Source: Oscillospiraceae bacterium
Lineage (GTDB): Bacteria > Bacillota > Clostridia > Oscillospirales > Ruminococcaceae
Reading direction: 5' to 3'
Assembly (NCBI GenBank): GCA_017541275.1
Contig: JAFXZM010000057.1
Location: forward strand, 1-52,805
Length of the DNA: 52,805 nucleotides
The position numbers were made by a program, and so were the translations under genes. This document shows positions 28,965 to 38,838 of this stretch, in pieces (positions within the stretch are counted from its first letter, which is position 1; each line of letters starts with the position of its first letter). Under the pieces are notes generated by a model that did not search any database, was not told the origin of the DNA, and was given only the letters and a program-made list of their open reading frames with translations.

Positions 28965-31900
28965 TCAGATATCTGCATCCGGGTCAAAGAAATCTTCACC
29001 GGTCTCATTATAGGCCTCAGAATCATCCGGCTCCTCATCGTAGCCGAATTCGTCCTCCTCATCGCCTGCGAGATCGCTGTGATCGACCTCATGGGTCTCG
29101 GTATCCTCGCCGTACATGGCGGTGCCGTAGCCGGCCTCGCCCATCTCCTCGGCCTCATAGTGCGTGGTATCGGCGGTATTCTCGTCAGCGAATTCGGTGC
29201 TGCCCTGCGGCGGGAGATCGTCGTCGAAGCTCTGCTTCAGGTCGATTTCCTGATTATCCTCATCGAGCACGCGGACATCCAGACCCAGCGACTGCATTTC
29301 CTTGATGAGCACCTTAAAGGATTCGGGGATACCCGGCTTGGGGACATTCTGCCCCTTGACGATTGCCTCATAGGTATTAACGCGGCCGGTGGTATCATCG
29401 GATTTGACAGTCAGGATCTCCTGAAGGGTATAGGCGGCGCCGTAGGCTTCGAGCGCCCAGACCTCCATTTCACCGAAGCGCTGACCGCCGAACTGCGCCT
29501 TACCGCCGAGGGGCTGCTGCGTAACGAGCGAATAGGGGCCGACGGAACGTGCATGGATCTTATCGTCAACGAGGTGGTGGAGTTTGAGGTAGTACATATA
29601 GCCGACGGTGACGCGGTTATCGAACTTATCGCCGGTTCTGCCGTCATAGACGGTAAATTTGCCGTCCTCAGAGAGCGGAATGGAGGTGGTGTCGATGACC
29701 TTGTCCATCGGGCTGAGGGTAAAGGTCTGCTCAGTCTTGGCGGCATTTTTGGCGTCATTGCGCTCCTGTGCCAGACGGAAGCACTTGCGGATATCGTCCT
29801 CATGCGCACCGTCAAAGACCGGGGTCATGATATGCCAGCCCAGCGCCTTCGCGGCCATGCCGAGGTGAACCTCAAGAACCTGACCGATATTCATACGGGA
29901 CGGAACGCCGAGCGGATTCAGGCAGATATCGAGCGGGGTACCGTCTTCGAGGAACGGCATATCCTCTTCCGGCAGAATGCGGGAGACAACGCCCTTGTTT
30001 CCGTGACGGCCGGCCATCTTGTCGCCGACAGAAATCTTGCGCTTCTGTGCGATATAGCAGCGGACGATCTGATTGACGCCGGGGCCGAGCTCATCGCAGT
30101 TTTCGCGGTCGAAGATTTTGACATCGACCACGATACCGGATTCGCCGTGCGGGACTTTCAGGGAATTGTCGCGGACCTCTCTTGCCTTTTCGCCGAAAAT
30201 GGCGCGGAGCAGGCGCTCCTCGGCGGTCAGCTCGGTCTCGCCCTTCGGGGTGACCTTACCGACCAGAATATCGCCGGAGTGAACCTCTGCACCGATGCGG
30301 ATGATACCGTTCTCGTCGAGGTCTTTGAGGGCATCCTCACCGACGTTCGGGATATCGCGTGTAATTTCCTCCGGGCCGAGCTTGGTATCGCGGCATTCGA
30401 GCTCATATTCCTCGATGTGCACGGAGGTAAAGACATCCTCGCGGACAAGGCGCTCATTCAGCAGAACAGCGTCCTCATAGTTATAGCCCTCCCATGTCAT
30501 GAAGCCGATCAGGGCATTCTTACCGAGGGAGATTTCGCCGTCACAGGTTGCGGGGCCGTCAGCGATGACCTGACCTGCCTCGACCTGATCGCCGACATTG
30601 ACGATCGGGCGCTGGTTGACGCAGGTACCCTGGTTCGAGCGCTTGAACTTGGTGAGCTGATAGGTATGCAGATCATCCTCACGCGGGCCGTCCTTGATGA
30701 TGATTTCGTCCGCGCTGACTTCAACGACAGTACCTGCCTCTTTTGCGAGCACGCAGACGCCGGAATCGACAGCAGCCTTGTACTCCATGCCGGTGCCGAC
30801 GAACGGGCGCTCGGTCTTGAGGAGCGGAACAGCCTGACGCTGCATGTTCGAGCCCATGAGGGCGCGGTTCGCGTCATCGTTTTCGAGGAACGGAATCATT
30901 GCCGTCGCGACGGAAACGACCATCTTCGGGGAAACATCCATGAAGTCGATCAGCGACGGATCACATTCAAGGATCTGGTCGCGGTGACGGGCAGTGACGC
31001 GCTTTCTTGCAAATTTGCCGTCCTCGGTGAGGGGCTCGTTTGCCTGTGCGACGTAGTAGGTGTCCTCGACGTCGGCGGTCATATAGACGACCTCATCCGT
31101 AATGACGCCGGTCTCCTTATCGACGCGGCGGTACGGTGCTTCGATGAAGCCGTAGATATTGATTTTCGCAAAGGATGCGAGGTAGGAGATCAGACCGATG
31201 TTCGGGCCTTCAGGGGTTTCGATCGGGCACATTCTGCCGTAGTGCGAGTAGTGAACGTCACGCACCTCGAAACCTGCGCGGTCTCTGGTCAGACCGCCGG
31301 GGCCGAGCGCGGAGAGGCGGCGCTTATGCGTCAGCTCTGCGAGCGGGTTGTTCTGGTCCATGAACTGCGACAGCGGCGAGGAGCCGAAGAACTCCTTGAT
31401 TGCTGCCGTAATGGGACGGATATTGACGAGTGTCTGCGGGGTGAGGGTCTCAGCGTCCGCGGCCTGGAGGCCCATGCGCTCACGGATGACGCGCTCCATG
31501 CGGGCGAAGCCGATGCGGAACTGATTTTGCAGCAGCTCACCGACGGAACGGATGCGGCGGTTGCCGAGGTGGTCGATGTCGTCGGTATAGCCGATGCCGT
31601 CGCAGAGGTTGCAGAAGTAGCTGATTGTTGCAAAGATATCGTCGCGGACGATATGCTTCGGAACGAGGATATCCTTATTTGCGCGGATTGCATTTGCGAG
31701 TGCTTCCGCATCGCCGTCCGCATCCTCAAGCAGCACGCGCAGCTCGCGTGCGGAGACCTTTTCGTTGATGCCGTATTCCGCGGCATCGAAGCCGTCGATG
31801 ATTGCGGCGGCATACGGCGTGATATCGACCATGCCGCTGCCGAGCACCTTGACCTCACGCTCGACGTATTCGGAGATCAGCTCATGCTTTTTCTCATCGA

Positions 31901-32966
31901 CATGTGTTTCGCGGACTTCCGCCTTGACATATGCCTCATAGACGCCGGCCTGTTCGATTTGGGCAGCGAGCTCCTTGGTGACCTTCGTGCCGGTATCTGC
32001 GATGAGCTCGCCGGTCATGAAGCTGACGACCGGTCTGGAGAGCACCTGATCGACAAGGCGGGAGCCGATGCCGAGCTTTTTGTTATACTTATAGCGGCCG
32101 AAGCGGCAGAGGTCATAGCGCTTGGGGTCGAAGAACAGGTTTTGCACGAGCGTCTTCGCGCCGTCAATGGTAGCGGGGTCGCCCGGACGGAGCTTTTTGT
32201 AGACCTCCAGCAGCGCGTCGTTGATATTTTTCTCAGCATCCTCGGTGATGCCTTCCTCTTTCTGTTCAATGGTTGCCTTCAGGCGGGGGTCGTCGCCGAA
32301 CAGATCGAGGATTTCCTGATTGGTGCCGAGGCCGAGCGCGCGGATGAACTTGGTAATCGGGATTTTGCGGTTCTTGTCGATCTTGACGGAGATGACGTCA
32401 TTGGAATCCATTTCGTATTCCAGCCAGGCGCCGCGGTTCGGGATGACGGTCGTGGTATAGAGCGTCTTGCCGGACTTATCGCGAGTGAAGCTGTAATAGA
32501 CGCCCGGCGAGCGGACGAGCTGAGAGACAATGACGCGCTCTGCGCCGTTGATTACAAAGGTGCCGCTCTCTGTCATCAGAGGCATATCGCCCATGTAGAT
32601 CTCGCTTGTAGTGACCTCATCGGTCTCCTGGTTCCAGAGTCTGGCCTTGACGCGCAGCGGGGCGGCGTAGGTAGCGTCGCGCTCCTTGCACTCGGCGATC
32701 GTGTACTTGGGGGTGTCGTCGATGCGGTAGTCGATGAAGCTGAGCTGAAGGTTTCCGTTATAGTCGCTGATCGAAGCGACATCGCGGAACACCTCGCGCA
32801 GACCTTCCGTCAGAAACCACTCGTAGGACTTCTTCTGAACCTCGATGAGGTTCGGCATCTGCAAGACCTCATCAATCTTGCCGAAGCTCTTACGGGTGTT
32901 TTTTCCGACCCGAACATCCTTGACCGCGACCTGTGTCTGCACATCCGGATTGCTGTTGGGGCTCAT
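28965..32966 (-). CDS. rpoB: DNA-directed RNA polymerase subunit beta
   Basis: A 1333-residue subunit, longer than most Firmicute RpoB. The rifampicin pocket ([18 protein letters not shown], near 530) has the wild-type residues at the usual resistance positions. The C-terminal region [18 protein letters not shown] is intact. The last 80 residues form an acidic tail with 31 Asp/Glu and no Lys or Arg. The ATG at 32966 has AGGAGG about 9 nt upstream; in-frame codons upstream lie in the leader. The gene has its own consensus promoter at 33095-33123 and a leader of about 120 nt, and is not preceded by rplJ/rplL: the genes upstream read the other way. Confidence 0.98.
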   Translation of the reverse strand: MSPNSNPDVQTQVAVKDVRVGKNTRKSFGKIDEVLQMPNLIEVQKKSYEWFLTEGLREVFRDVASISDYNGNLQLSFIDYRIDDTPKYTIAECKERDATYAAPLRVKARLWNQETDEVTTSEIYMGDMPLMTESGTFVINGAERVIVSQLVRSPGVYYSFTRDKSGKTLYTTTVIPNRGAWLEYEMDSNDVISVKIDKNRKIPITKFIRALGLGTNQEILDLFGDDPRLKATIEQKEEGITEDAEKNINDALLEVYKKLRPGDPATIDGAKTLVQNLFFDPKRYDLCRFGRYKYNKKLGIGSRLVDQVLSRPVVSFMTGELIADTGTKVTKELAAQIEQAGVYEAYVKAEVRETHVDEKKHELISEYVEREVKVLGSGMVDITPYAAAIIDGFDAAEYGINEKVSARELRVLLEDADGDAEALANAIRANKDILVPKHIVRDDIFATISYFCNLCDGIGYTDDIDHLGNRRIRSVGELLQNQFRIGFARMERVIRERMGLQAADAETLTPQTLVNIRPITAAIKEFFGSSPLSQFMDQNNPLAELTHKRRLSALGPGGLTRDRAGFEVRDVHYSHYGRMCPIETPEGPNIGLISYLASFAKINIYGFIEAPYRRVDKETGVITDEVVYMTADVEDTYYVAQANEPLTEDGKFARKRVTARHRDQILECDPSLIDFMDVSPKMVVSVATAMIPFLENDDANRALMGSNMQRQAVPLLKTERPFVGTGMEYKAAVDSGVCVLAKEAGTVVEVSADEIIIKDGPREDDLHTYQLTKFKRSNQGTCVNQRPIVNVGDQVEAGQVIADGPATCDGEISLGKNALIGFMTWEGYNYEDAVLLNERLVREDVFTSVHIEEYELECRDTKLGPEEITRDIPNVGEDALKDLDENGIIRIGAEVHSGDILVGKVTPKGETELTAEERLLRAIFGEKAREVRDNSLKVPHGESGIVVDVKIFDRENCDELGPGVNQIVRCYIAQKRKISVGDKMAGRHGNKGVVSRILPEEDMPFLEDGTPLDICLNPLGVPSRMNIGQVLEVHLGMAAKALGWHIMTPVFDGAHEDDIRKCFRLAQERNDAKNAAKTEQTFTLSPMDKVIDTTSIPLSEDGKFTVYDGRTGDKFDNRVTVGYMYYLKLHHLVDDKIHARSVGPYSLVTQQPLGGKAQFGGQRFGEMEVWALEAYGAAYTLQEILTVKSDDTTGRVNTYEAIVKGQNVPKPGIPESFKVLIKEMQSLGLDVRVLDEDNQEIDLKQSFDDDLPPQGSTEFADENTADTTHYEAEEMGEAGYGTAMYGEDTETHEVDHSDLAGDEEDEFGYDEEPDDSEAYNETGEDFFDPDADI

Positions 32967-33021
32967 GGGCAAAAACCTCCTGTCTTTTGTATCAGAGCGC
33001 GCAGCCATTTGCAGAAGGGGG

Positions 33022-33050
33022 TTGACAATCTGCAAAAACTGTGCTATACT
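33022..33050 (+). promoter_or_regulatory. Plus-strand promoter inside the rpoB leader
   Basis: TTGACA (33022-33027), 17-nt spacer, TATACT (33045-33050), with TGC before the -10. It points away from rpoB, toward the rpoB promoter. Transcripts would begin near 33057. Confidence 0.75.
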
Positions 33051-33094
33051 TATACGCGGAGAAAAGCCGCTTTGCCATAATGTGGCATTTTACT

Positions 33095-33123
33095 ATTATA
33101 TTATATTGCGGGGACTCTGTCAA
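33095..33123 (-). promoter_or_regulatory. rpoBC promoter
   Basis: On the minus strand: perfect TTGACA (33118-33123), 17-nt spacer, perfect TATAAT (33095-33100). Transcription would begin near 33088, giving a leader of about 120 nt with short hairpins (TGCCA/TGGCA and GCGG/CCGC). Confidence 0.9.
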
Positions 33124-33149
33124 GAGCCTGCGAAAAACTTTGTTAATTC

Positions 33150-33184
33150 TGCCGCGTCCTGCGAAAGCATGGTGCGGCATTTTT
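33150..33184 (+). terminator. Terminator with GAAA tetraloop
   Basis: TGCCGC pairs with GCGGCA, with inner CC/GG and TGC/GCA pairs around GAAA, followed by TTTTT. It ends the candidate small RNA transcription unit. Confidence 0.7.
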
Positions 33185-33255
33185 GTTGCATTTGCAGAAA
33201 TCTGGCAGAGCAGCAGAAAACCGGCGCCGTTCCGGTAAAAAAATCAGTGCCGGGA

Positions 33256-33284
33256 TTTACTTTTTTGAAAATATGTGCTATAAT
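33256..33284 (+). promoter_or_regulatory. Promoter of the membrane-protein/comM operon
   Basis: TTTACT (33256-33261), 17-nt spacer, TATAAT (33279-33284), preceded by TGC (extended -10). Confidence 0.75.
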
Positions 33285-33346
33285 AGTAAGAGCTATCGCT
33301 TGCCTGACAGGCGCAATCTGACCGGACGGAAAAGGAGTTGGTGTAC

Positions 33347-34042
33347 ATGGCCAGTATCTATACAGACGAAGTACGGCAAACGCGGTATATGCGGCTTCGC
33401 AGGCGGAAGCGTATTCTCGACAGAATATTTGACGTCTGCATGATTGCCGCATTGGTTTTCGGCACACTCGCGTTATATTCCGCCGGTCCCATGCTGATGG
33501 AGGGGCTCGGCGGCGCAGATATCCGGCTGATTCTTGGCGGTCTGATCTGCATACTCCCGCTCCCCGGCATAATTGTCACGATCTATCTGAAAAACTGGAA
33601 GGCCGCCGCCGCAGAGTTTGCGCTGCTGTTCTTAGCCGGCGCAATTCTGATTGACGGAACATACGGACTTCTCATATTCATTGACGTGATCGCACTGGTG
33701 ACGGACATTTTCTGGGAGAAGCTCTCGCAGCAGGAAGGCTTTCCGACCTTCGAGATCGGCTATCAGGAGGAAAAGGAGCGTGCAAAAGCGCTGCATCAGT
33801 ATGCGGAGAACCGTGCGGTCGCGGCAGGCGTCCGCGCAGAGCGCACTGAACCGGACAACGACATGCACGATCTGCTGGATGCAGATACCGATGTAGGGAC
33901 TGTCACACAGAAGCTCACCGGCATGCACGACCGCTACCGCGATGTGCAGACACATGAAACCGGGCGGGCGGCCTATGTACCCGGCGTGATGGACGATCTG
34001 GAAACGACGGTTTCCGGCAGCGACGATTCAGCCGGCATGTAA
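33347..34042 (+). CDS. Membrane protein with post-membrane F-P-x-F motif (paralogue 1)
   Basis: A 231-residue protein: a short basic N-terminus, about four hydrophobic segments (residues about 30-125), then QEGFPTFEIGYQEEKERAK and a soluble, charged C-terminus. No known domain is recognised. The same layout and a [FY]-P-x-F motif just after the last membrane helix occur in the next two genes. AAAGGAG lies 9 nt before ATG 33347. It is the first gene of an operon that appears to run to comM. Confidence 0.7.
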   Translation: MASIYTDEVRQTRYMRLRRRKRILDRIFDVCMIAALVFGTLALYSAGPMLMEGLGGADIRLILGGLICILPLPGIIVTIYLKNWKAAAAEFALLFLAGAILIDGTYGLLIFIDVIALVTDIFWEKLSQQEGFPTFEIGYQEEKERAKALHQYAENRAVAAGVRAERTEPDNDMHDLLDADTDVGTVTQKLTGMHDRYRDVQTHETGRAAYVPGVMDDLETTVSGSDDSAGM

Positions 34043-34099
34043 TACCGGAAAAAACGCGATACAATACACAGATACACAGAAAGGCAGGGAAACAGAAAA

Positions 34100-35224
34100 A
34101 TGGCAAATCAGGTAGAAAACCCGTTTGAAAACGAGAAACCGAAAATTGTTCATCTGAAAAAGAGCGAATCGCATTACGAATACTGCCGGATGCAGATGCA
34201 TGAGATCGAGCATACGCACCGCCGCACGTTCTTTGCGAATTTCGCGATATGTATTATTGTTTGTATTCTGGCCGTTTTCCGTGTTTATGTCGGCGGCTTC
34301 GGCATCCTGAGCAAGCCCTATGCCGTGCTGGGAAATTCCGAAAAGGTCAGCAGATTTGTTGAGAGCGGCGCATTCCTTGCCGGCGGCATTTTCCAGATCA
34401 TGATCGGCATGGTTGTGATACTGCTGGGATATCTGGCGTGGGCAAATTTCCATTCGCTCAACATTATTCTGGAAACATGGTATGTCGTGGTCGGCGTATC
34501 CGGCATTTTCAAGGGCGATTATATCACCGGCATCATCGGTGCAGTCGGGGCGGTATTTTATTTCTTTTCGCTCCGTGCGATGGGGCGGGAGCAGTCGCTC
34601 TCCGAAATGGACGGCTACCCGGATTTTCAGGAGAAATTCGACCTGTCCAAATCGGATATTGTGATACAGACGCTTCTCGCGCATAAGGGCGAGCACAGAA
34701 CCAAATCCACACTGTTCACCACGGATTATTCGCTGCGCAGAAAGAAAAAGAAGAAGAACGGCGCCGAGGATGCACCGGAGGCGGATCCGGGCAAGGAGCT
34801 TGCCGAGATGCTGCAAAAGCGTCTTGATGAAAAGCGCACCGACGAGGCAAATGCGCAGTCTAAGCAGGAAAAGCCGGATGACGCACAGGAAAAACTGACT
34901 GAAACCGAGGCCGAAGCACCGGAACAGCAGCCGGAGGAAGCAGCAACGGCAGCAGAGCCGGAGGCCGTACCGGAAACAGAAAAGGCGGCGCCGGAGGCAG
35001 AGGTCTCCGAAGCCGCAGATGCAAAGGCAGAGGCGGATGCAATACTTGCAGAGGCGGAAGCAAAGGCGAAGGCAATCCTGGCCGAGGCCGTTGCAAAAGC
35101 ACAAGCGCTGGAGCAGAAGCCGCAGGCGCAGCCCGAAGCCGCACCCGCGCGGAAGCAGTCCGGCACGAATCAGAGCGGCGGCGGAAATCCGCAGCACAGA
35201 AAGAAGAAGAAAAAGCCGCAGTAA
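34100..35224 (+). CDS. Membrane protein with Ala/Glu-rich tail (paralogue 2)
   Basis: A 374-residue protein: a cytoplasmic-looking N-terminus rich in charged residues, four hydrophobic segments (about 45-155), then MDGYPDFQEKFDLSKSD and a long, low-complexity Ala/Glu/Lys region (about 215-350) with heptad-like stretches such as AEADAILAEAEAKAKAILAE. It ends in a Lys run. The tail may form a coiled coil or a disordered arm. The ribosome binding site is weak (GGCAGGGA). Function unknown; the core resembles its neighbours. Confidence 0.7.
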   Translation: MANQVENPFENEKPKIVHLKKSESHYEYCRMQMHEIEHTHRRTFFANFAICIIVCILAVFRVYVGGFGILSKPYAVLGNSEKVSRFVESGAFLAGGIFQIMIGMVVILLGYLAWANFHSLNIILETWYVVVGVSGIFKGDYITGIIGAVGAVFYFFSLRAMGREQSLSEMDGYPDFQEKFDLSKSDIVIQTLLAHKGEHRTKSTLFTTDYSLRRKKKKKNGAEDAPEADPGKELAEMLQKRLDEKRTDEANAQSKQEKPDDAQEKLTETEAEAPEQQPEEAATAAEPEAVPETEKAAPEAEVSEAADAKAEADAILAEAEAKAKAILAEAVAKAQALEQKPQAQPEAAPARKQSGTNQSGGGNPQHRKKKKKPQ

Positions 35225-35262
35225 TCATCGCAGACTGAGAGAAACAGAGGAGGCGTTCTGCT

Positions 35263-36282
35263 ATGGAAATGTTCAATGAAATGCCGCAGGAGGTGCGGGA
35301 GGCTTACGAGAATAATCATATCCGCATGCAGGAGCTCAAAGCCAACTACCGCAAGCTGTTCTTTTTCTCGCTTACACTCGGCGCACTGTGGTTCGGAACG
35401 TCATTTTTTGTCGGCGTCCTCTCAACAATGGATAAAAATGTTCGCGGCCCCTTCAAATTTTATATGGCAATGGGCACCGGCGTAGCGCAGATGCTTTTTG
35501 CCGCTGCAACGATTCTGTTCGGATGGATCGCGGCGAGAGGGCACCGTGTCGCAAGCCTGATTCTGCTCGGGATTTATTCAGCCAGCCTGCTGATGATTTT
35601 AGTGACCGGCAGTCTTTCGATTGTCGCATCCAATATTCCGCTGCTGCTCGCCGGACTCGGCCTGAACATCTGGGCGCAAATGCTGTTCAACTGCGATGCA
35701 GAGCTGAAGGAGCAGCCGGGGTATCCGGTTTTCTCGGCAGAGGCTGCAACGAAGGCACAGTTTTTTGTTTCGCCGGATGTCAGCGCCCGCAGACGGCAGG
35801 CACGCGACAGCATGGAGTCCGTCGGCGGTCAGGAAGCACCGAAAGCGAAAAAAGAGCCGGTTCTTCAGGCCGTGAGCGAGGATATTGTGCTGAATGATAT
35901 GTATGTAAACCGTGTTCCGGGGCAGGCGCCGCAGAAGCTCGGCCCGATTTCTCTGGAAACACAGACAGTTGCTTGGCAGCCGGAGATCCGGCCGTCAGCA
36001 CCCGCACCGGTTTCCGATGCACCGATACAGAATGCACCTGCCCAGAGTATTACGCTGGAGCAGTTTGATACACAGGTACCGCAGCAGACAGTGCAGCTCG
36101 CGCCGGCGCATCCCGAAATGCTCCCGCAGGTGACTGCGGAGGAGCTGCTCGGCGATATGTCCGCGCTCGGCAGCGGCAAAAATTATCAGCCGCATGAGGA
36201 GCTGCTGCCTTCGCCGGAGGACGTCAAGGCAAGACTTGCGGCCATGAAGCGCGCCCGCGACGAGCATCACCCGGCGACATAA
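35263..36282 (+). CDS. Membrane protein with post-membrane Y-P-x-F motif (paralogue 3)
   Basis: A 339-residue protein: N-terminal amphipathic segment (VREAYENNHIRMQELKANYRK), four membrane helices (about 32-145), then KEQPGYPVFSAEAATKAQ and a soluble region rich in Pro, Ala and Gln (about 180-339). The N-terminal pattern (E-x2-HIRMQEL-x3-YR) is like that of the preceding gene (YEYCRMQMHEIEHTHRR), supporting common descent. GGAGG lies before the ATG. Function unknown. Confidence 0.7.
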   Translation: MEMFNEMPQEVREAYENNHIRMQELKANYRKLFFFSLTLGALWFGTSFFVGVLSTMDKNVRGPFKFYMAMGTGVAQMLFAAATILFGWIAARGHRVASLILLGIYSASLLMILVTGSLSIVASNIPLLLAGLGLNIWAQMLFNCDAELKEQPGYPVFSAEAATKAQFFVSPDVSARRRQARDSMESVGGQEAPKAKKEPVLQAVSEDIVLNDMYVNRVPGQAPQKLGPISLETQTVAWQPEIRPSAPAPVSDAPIQNAPAQSITLEQFDTQVPQQTVQLAPAHPEMLPQVTAEELLGDMSALGSGKNYQPHEELLPSPEDVKARLAAMKRARDEHHPAT

Positions 36283-36298
36283 CGGGGAGGTCTTGCAT

Positions 36299-36808
36299 AT
36301 GACAAGAACACCGCTGAAAAACCTGCTGCTGACCGCACTGCATATGCTGATCTGCTGTGCAGTCTCGGCAGCCGCGCTGGGCATCCAGTTTATTCTTATG
36401 AAACCGGCCGGCGTGACCGTCAGTTCCTTTATATTCAGCTCGGAGCTTTACAGAATCAATCCGGTGATGTGGATACTCGGTGCGGTGCTCGGCTTTTCCG
36501 GCCTGACGATTGCTGTGCGGAAGCTGCTGCGGCAGGATTTTTGCTGCGCATGTGAGCAGCCTGCCGTCTGGAAGCTGCTTTGGTGCGTGCCGGCCGCCAT
36601 CGGCACCGTGCTGATTCTGGCCTGCAATGTGGCATTGCTGATTCTGATTCTCGGTCTGATGAGCGGAATTACGCTGGGCAGAAATGAGACCCTGCTGCTT
36701 TCCTGCACTTGGGCTTTTCCGGCATATGTGCTGGTGATGCTGATGATTCTCTGCATTCAGACAGTCCGGAAGCAGAAGGCCGGCGCATCGCAGTCCGAAG
36801 CGAAATGA
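36299..36808 (+). CDS. Four-helix integral membrane protein
   Basis: A 169-residue, highly hydrophobic protein with four predicted membrane segments and a pair of Cys (FCCACEQP) in a loop near residue 80. No family is recognised. ATG 36299 follows GGGGAGG by 8 nt; a TTG two codons upstream is less well placed. It lies in the same operon as its neighbours. Confidence 0.65.
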   Translation: MTRTPLKNLLLTALHMLICCAVSAAALGIQFILMKPAGVTVSSFIFSSELYRINPVMWILGAVLGFSGLTIAVRKLLRQDFCCACEQPAVWKLLWCVPAAIGTVLILACNVALLILILGLMSGITLGRNETLLLSCTWAFPAYVLVMLMILCIQTVRKQKAGASQSEAK

Positions 36809-36829
36809 TGAAAAAAGGAGAAAGATACA

Positions 36830-37246
36830 ATGCTGGCCAAACCAAGCGCCGGCTGGTGCAGGCTGACACTGGGAGATTTTACTGCAAGCGCCAGTTATTT
36901 AACCGATATCCCGTTTGAATGGCTGAGAGCCTGCATCAACGGACTGAAATATCATATTCCTGCTGCCTTTTATCTGGATGAGGAGGGCAGTGAATGTCTC
37001 ATTGTCTCGGATTTTGAAATGGGAACCTATATTATCAGACGCCATGACAGCACAACGCTGAAAAGGGTCGATAAATTATATCTGTGGGATTTTTCCGAGC
37101 AGCTTCTTGCCGATATCAGGGAAAACTTTGAAGGCTGGGTCTGCTGGTCAACCTCTGCGCTGAATAATGAGCAGTATGCACGCAGAAAAGCAGAGCTCAC
37201 GGCGCTGCTTGATGAGGCTGAACGGCTCCTGACTCCGGCGCAGTGA
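36830..37246 (+). CDS. Hypothetical soluble protein
   Basis: A 138-residue protein without signal or membrane segment. It has a Trp-rich, beta-patterned middle (DIPFEWLRACINGLKYHIP, LYLWDFSEQLL) and a C-terminal helix. No domain is recognised; its size and shape recall small barrel proteins such as Imm- or SMI1-like families, but there is no motif to support this. A clear AAAGGAG precedes the ATG. Confidence 0.65.
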   Translation: MLAKPSAGWCRLTLGDFTASASYLTDIPFEWLRACINGLKYHIPAAFYLDEEGSECLIVSDFEMGTYIIRRHDSTTLKRVDKLYLWDFSEQLLADIRENFEGWVCWSTSALNNEQYARRKAELTALLDEAERLLTPAQ

Positions 37247-37296
37247 ACAGCATCACACAAATCATGATAATCTAACAGAAAGGCGGTGCGGCGGAT

Positions 37297-38838
37297 TTGT
37301 TCGCGAAGGTCAGAAGTCTCGGCCTGTTCGGGCTGAATGCATTTCCTGTTGAGGCGGAAATATCCGTCAGCCGCGGACTGCCGCGCTTTGAAATCGTCGG
37401 GCTTGCCGATGCCGCCGTGCAGGAAAGCCGCGAACGCATCAAGGCTGCGCTCCATACCTGCGGCATTCTCTTTCCGACGAATAGCTGCGTTGTCAATTTA
37501 GCGCCCGCAGACCGCCGGAAAAACGGCAGCATGCATGACCTCGCGATTTTTACCGCGATTCTCGCCGCACTCGGCAGAGTACAGCTCCCGGAGGATGCAG
37601 CCGTCATCGGTGAAATATCCCTCAACGGCGATATCCGGCCGGTCAACGGCGTTCTGCCGATGACGCTGACGGCAAAGCAAAACGGTATCCGCACCATTTA
37701 TGTGCCGGCGCAGAATGCCAGAGAAGCTGCGGTCGTCGAGGATATGACCGTTTACGGCGTCGGGAATGCGCAAAATCTGCTGGAGCATCTGGAGGGCGGC
37801 GCGCAGCTTGAACCGATGCCGCACATCGGGCTGACTGAGGCCGCGCAGACGCCGGTTCCCGATTTTGCCGATGTTCACGGGCAGACCGCCGCCAAGCATG
37901 CACTGGAGCTCGCAGCGGCAGGCGGACACAATGCTTTGCTGATCGGGCCGCCCGGCAGCGGAAAAAGTATGCTCGCAAAGCGTATGCCCGGTATTCTTCC
38001 GCCCCTCACCTTCAATGAATCAATCGAAACAACTATGATTCATTCGGTCGCGGGACTGCTCGATGCCGAGCATCCGCTCGTGACCGCCAGACCGTTCCGC
38101 TCTCCGCATCATACCATCTCTTCGGCAGGACTCGCCGGCGGCGGAACAATCCCGCATCCGGGCGAAATCTCTCTCGCTCACAACGGGCTGCTCTTTCTCG
38201 ATGAGCTCGCCGAATTCGACCGCAGAACGCTCGAAATCCTCCGGCAGCCGCTGGAAGACCGTGAGGTCACAATCTCACGCGCGGCCGGCACCATTCGCTA
38301 TCCCTGCTCCATTATGCTCATCGCTGCTATGAATCCCTGTCCCTGCGGATATCTCGGTCATCCGACAAGGCCCTGCACCTGCGGTCAGCGTGCTGCGGCT
38401 CTGTATCTCAACCGGATCTCCGGGCCGTTGCTCGACCGCTTTGATCTCCATATCGAAGCAGCCCCCGTTTCGTTCGATGACCTCTCAACAACCAGAAAAG
38501 AGGAACCGAGCGCCGAAATCAGAAAACGGGTCGTGGCTGCCAGAGCCATTCAGAATGAACGCTTCGCCGGTACCGGCATCACCTGCAATGCCCGCATTAC
38601 ACCCGACAAGCTCGCCAAATTCTGCCCGATGACCGACCGCGCAAAGGCAATGCTCAAAGCAGTCTTTGAAAAGCTCGGCCTCTCGGCCAGAGCCTATGAC
38701 CGGCTGCTGAAGGTCGCCAGAACCGCTGCCGATATGCAGGGGGCCGAGGTCATTGATGCGCCGCATATCGCGGAAGCCGTGCAGTACCGCACGCTCGACC
38801 GCAAATACTGGAACAGCGGCCGCACCGGAAATGCCTGA
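37297..38838 (+). CDS. ComM/YifB family Mg chelatase-like AAA ATPase
   Basis: A 513-residue protein with the N-terminal Lon-protease-like domain (SRGLPRFEIVGLADAAVQES) and a central AAA+ motor: Walker A GPPGSGKSM near 227, Walker B LLFLDELAEF, and the AAMNPCPCGY segment. A C-terminal Mg-chelatase-like domain follows. ComM in Haemophilus and Vibrio drives branch migration during natural transformation; in Firmicutes the role is unproven. It starts at TTG with AAGGCGG about 10 nt upstream. It is the last gene of the membrane-protein operon, or read from it. Confidence 0.92.
   Translation: MFAKVRSLGLFGLNAFPVEAEISVSRGLPRFEIVGLADAAVQESRERIKAALHTCGILFPTNSCVVNLAPADRRKNGSMHDLAIFTAILAALGRVQLPEDAAVIGEISLNGDIRPVNGVLPMTLTAKQNGIRTIYVPAQNAREAAVVEDMTVYGVGNAQNLLEHLEGGAQLEPMPHIGLTEAAQTPVPDFADVHGQTAAKHALELAAAGGHNALLIGPPGSGKSMLAKRMPGILPPLTFNESIETTMIHSVAGLLDAEHPLVTARPFRSPHHTISSAGLAGGGTIPHPGEISLAHNGLLFLDELAEFDRRTLEILRQPLEDREVTISRAAGTIRYPCSIMLIAAMNPCPCGYLGHPTRPCTCGQRAAALYLNRISGPLLDRFDLHIEAAPVSFDDLSTTRKEEPSAEIRKRVVAARAIQNERFAGTGITCNARITPDKLAKFCPMTDRAKAMLKAVFEKLGLSARAYDRLLKVARTAADMQGAEVIDAPHIAEAVQYRTLDRKYWNSGRTGNA

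Larger units (their letters stand above)
33057..33184 (+). ncRNA. Candidate small RNA opposite the rpoB promoter
   Basis: The unit is bounded by the consensus promoter at 33022-33050 and a terminator at 33150-33184. The terminator has stem TGCCGC/GCGGCA, inner pairs capped by a GAAA tetraloop, then five T. It contains no credible open frame. The predicted RNA of about 128 nt would cross the rpoB promoter and be complementary to the first 30 or so nt of the rpoB mRNA. No known RNA family is recognised; it could instead be a leader for the membrane-protein operon downstream. Confidence 0.45.

Noticed and set aside
29079-33080. Very long plus-strand open frame (1333 codons) opposite rpoB
   Set aside because: It mirrors rpoB codon usage, lacks a start site and has no recognisable domain. 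rpoB on the other strand is certain.
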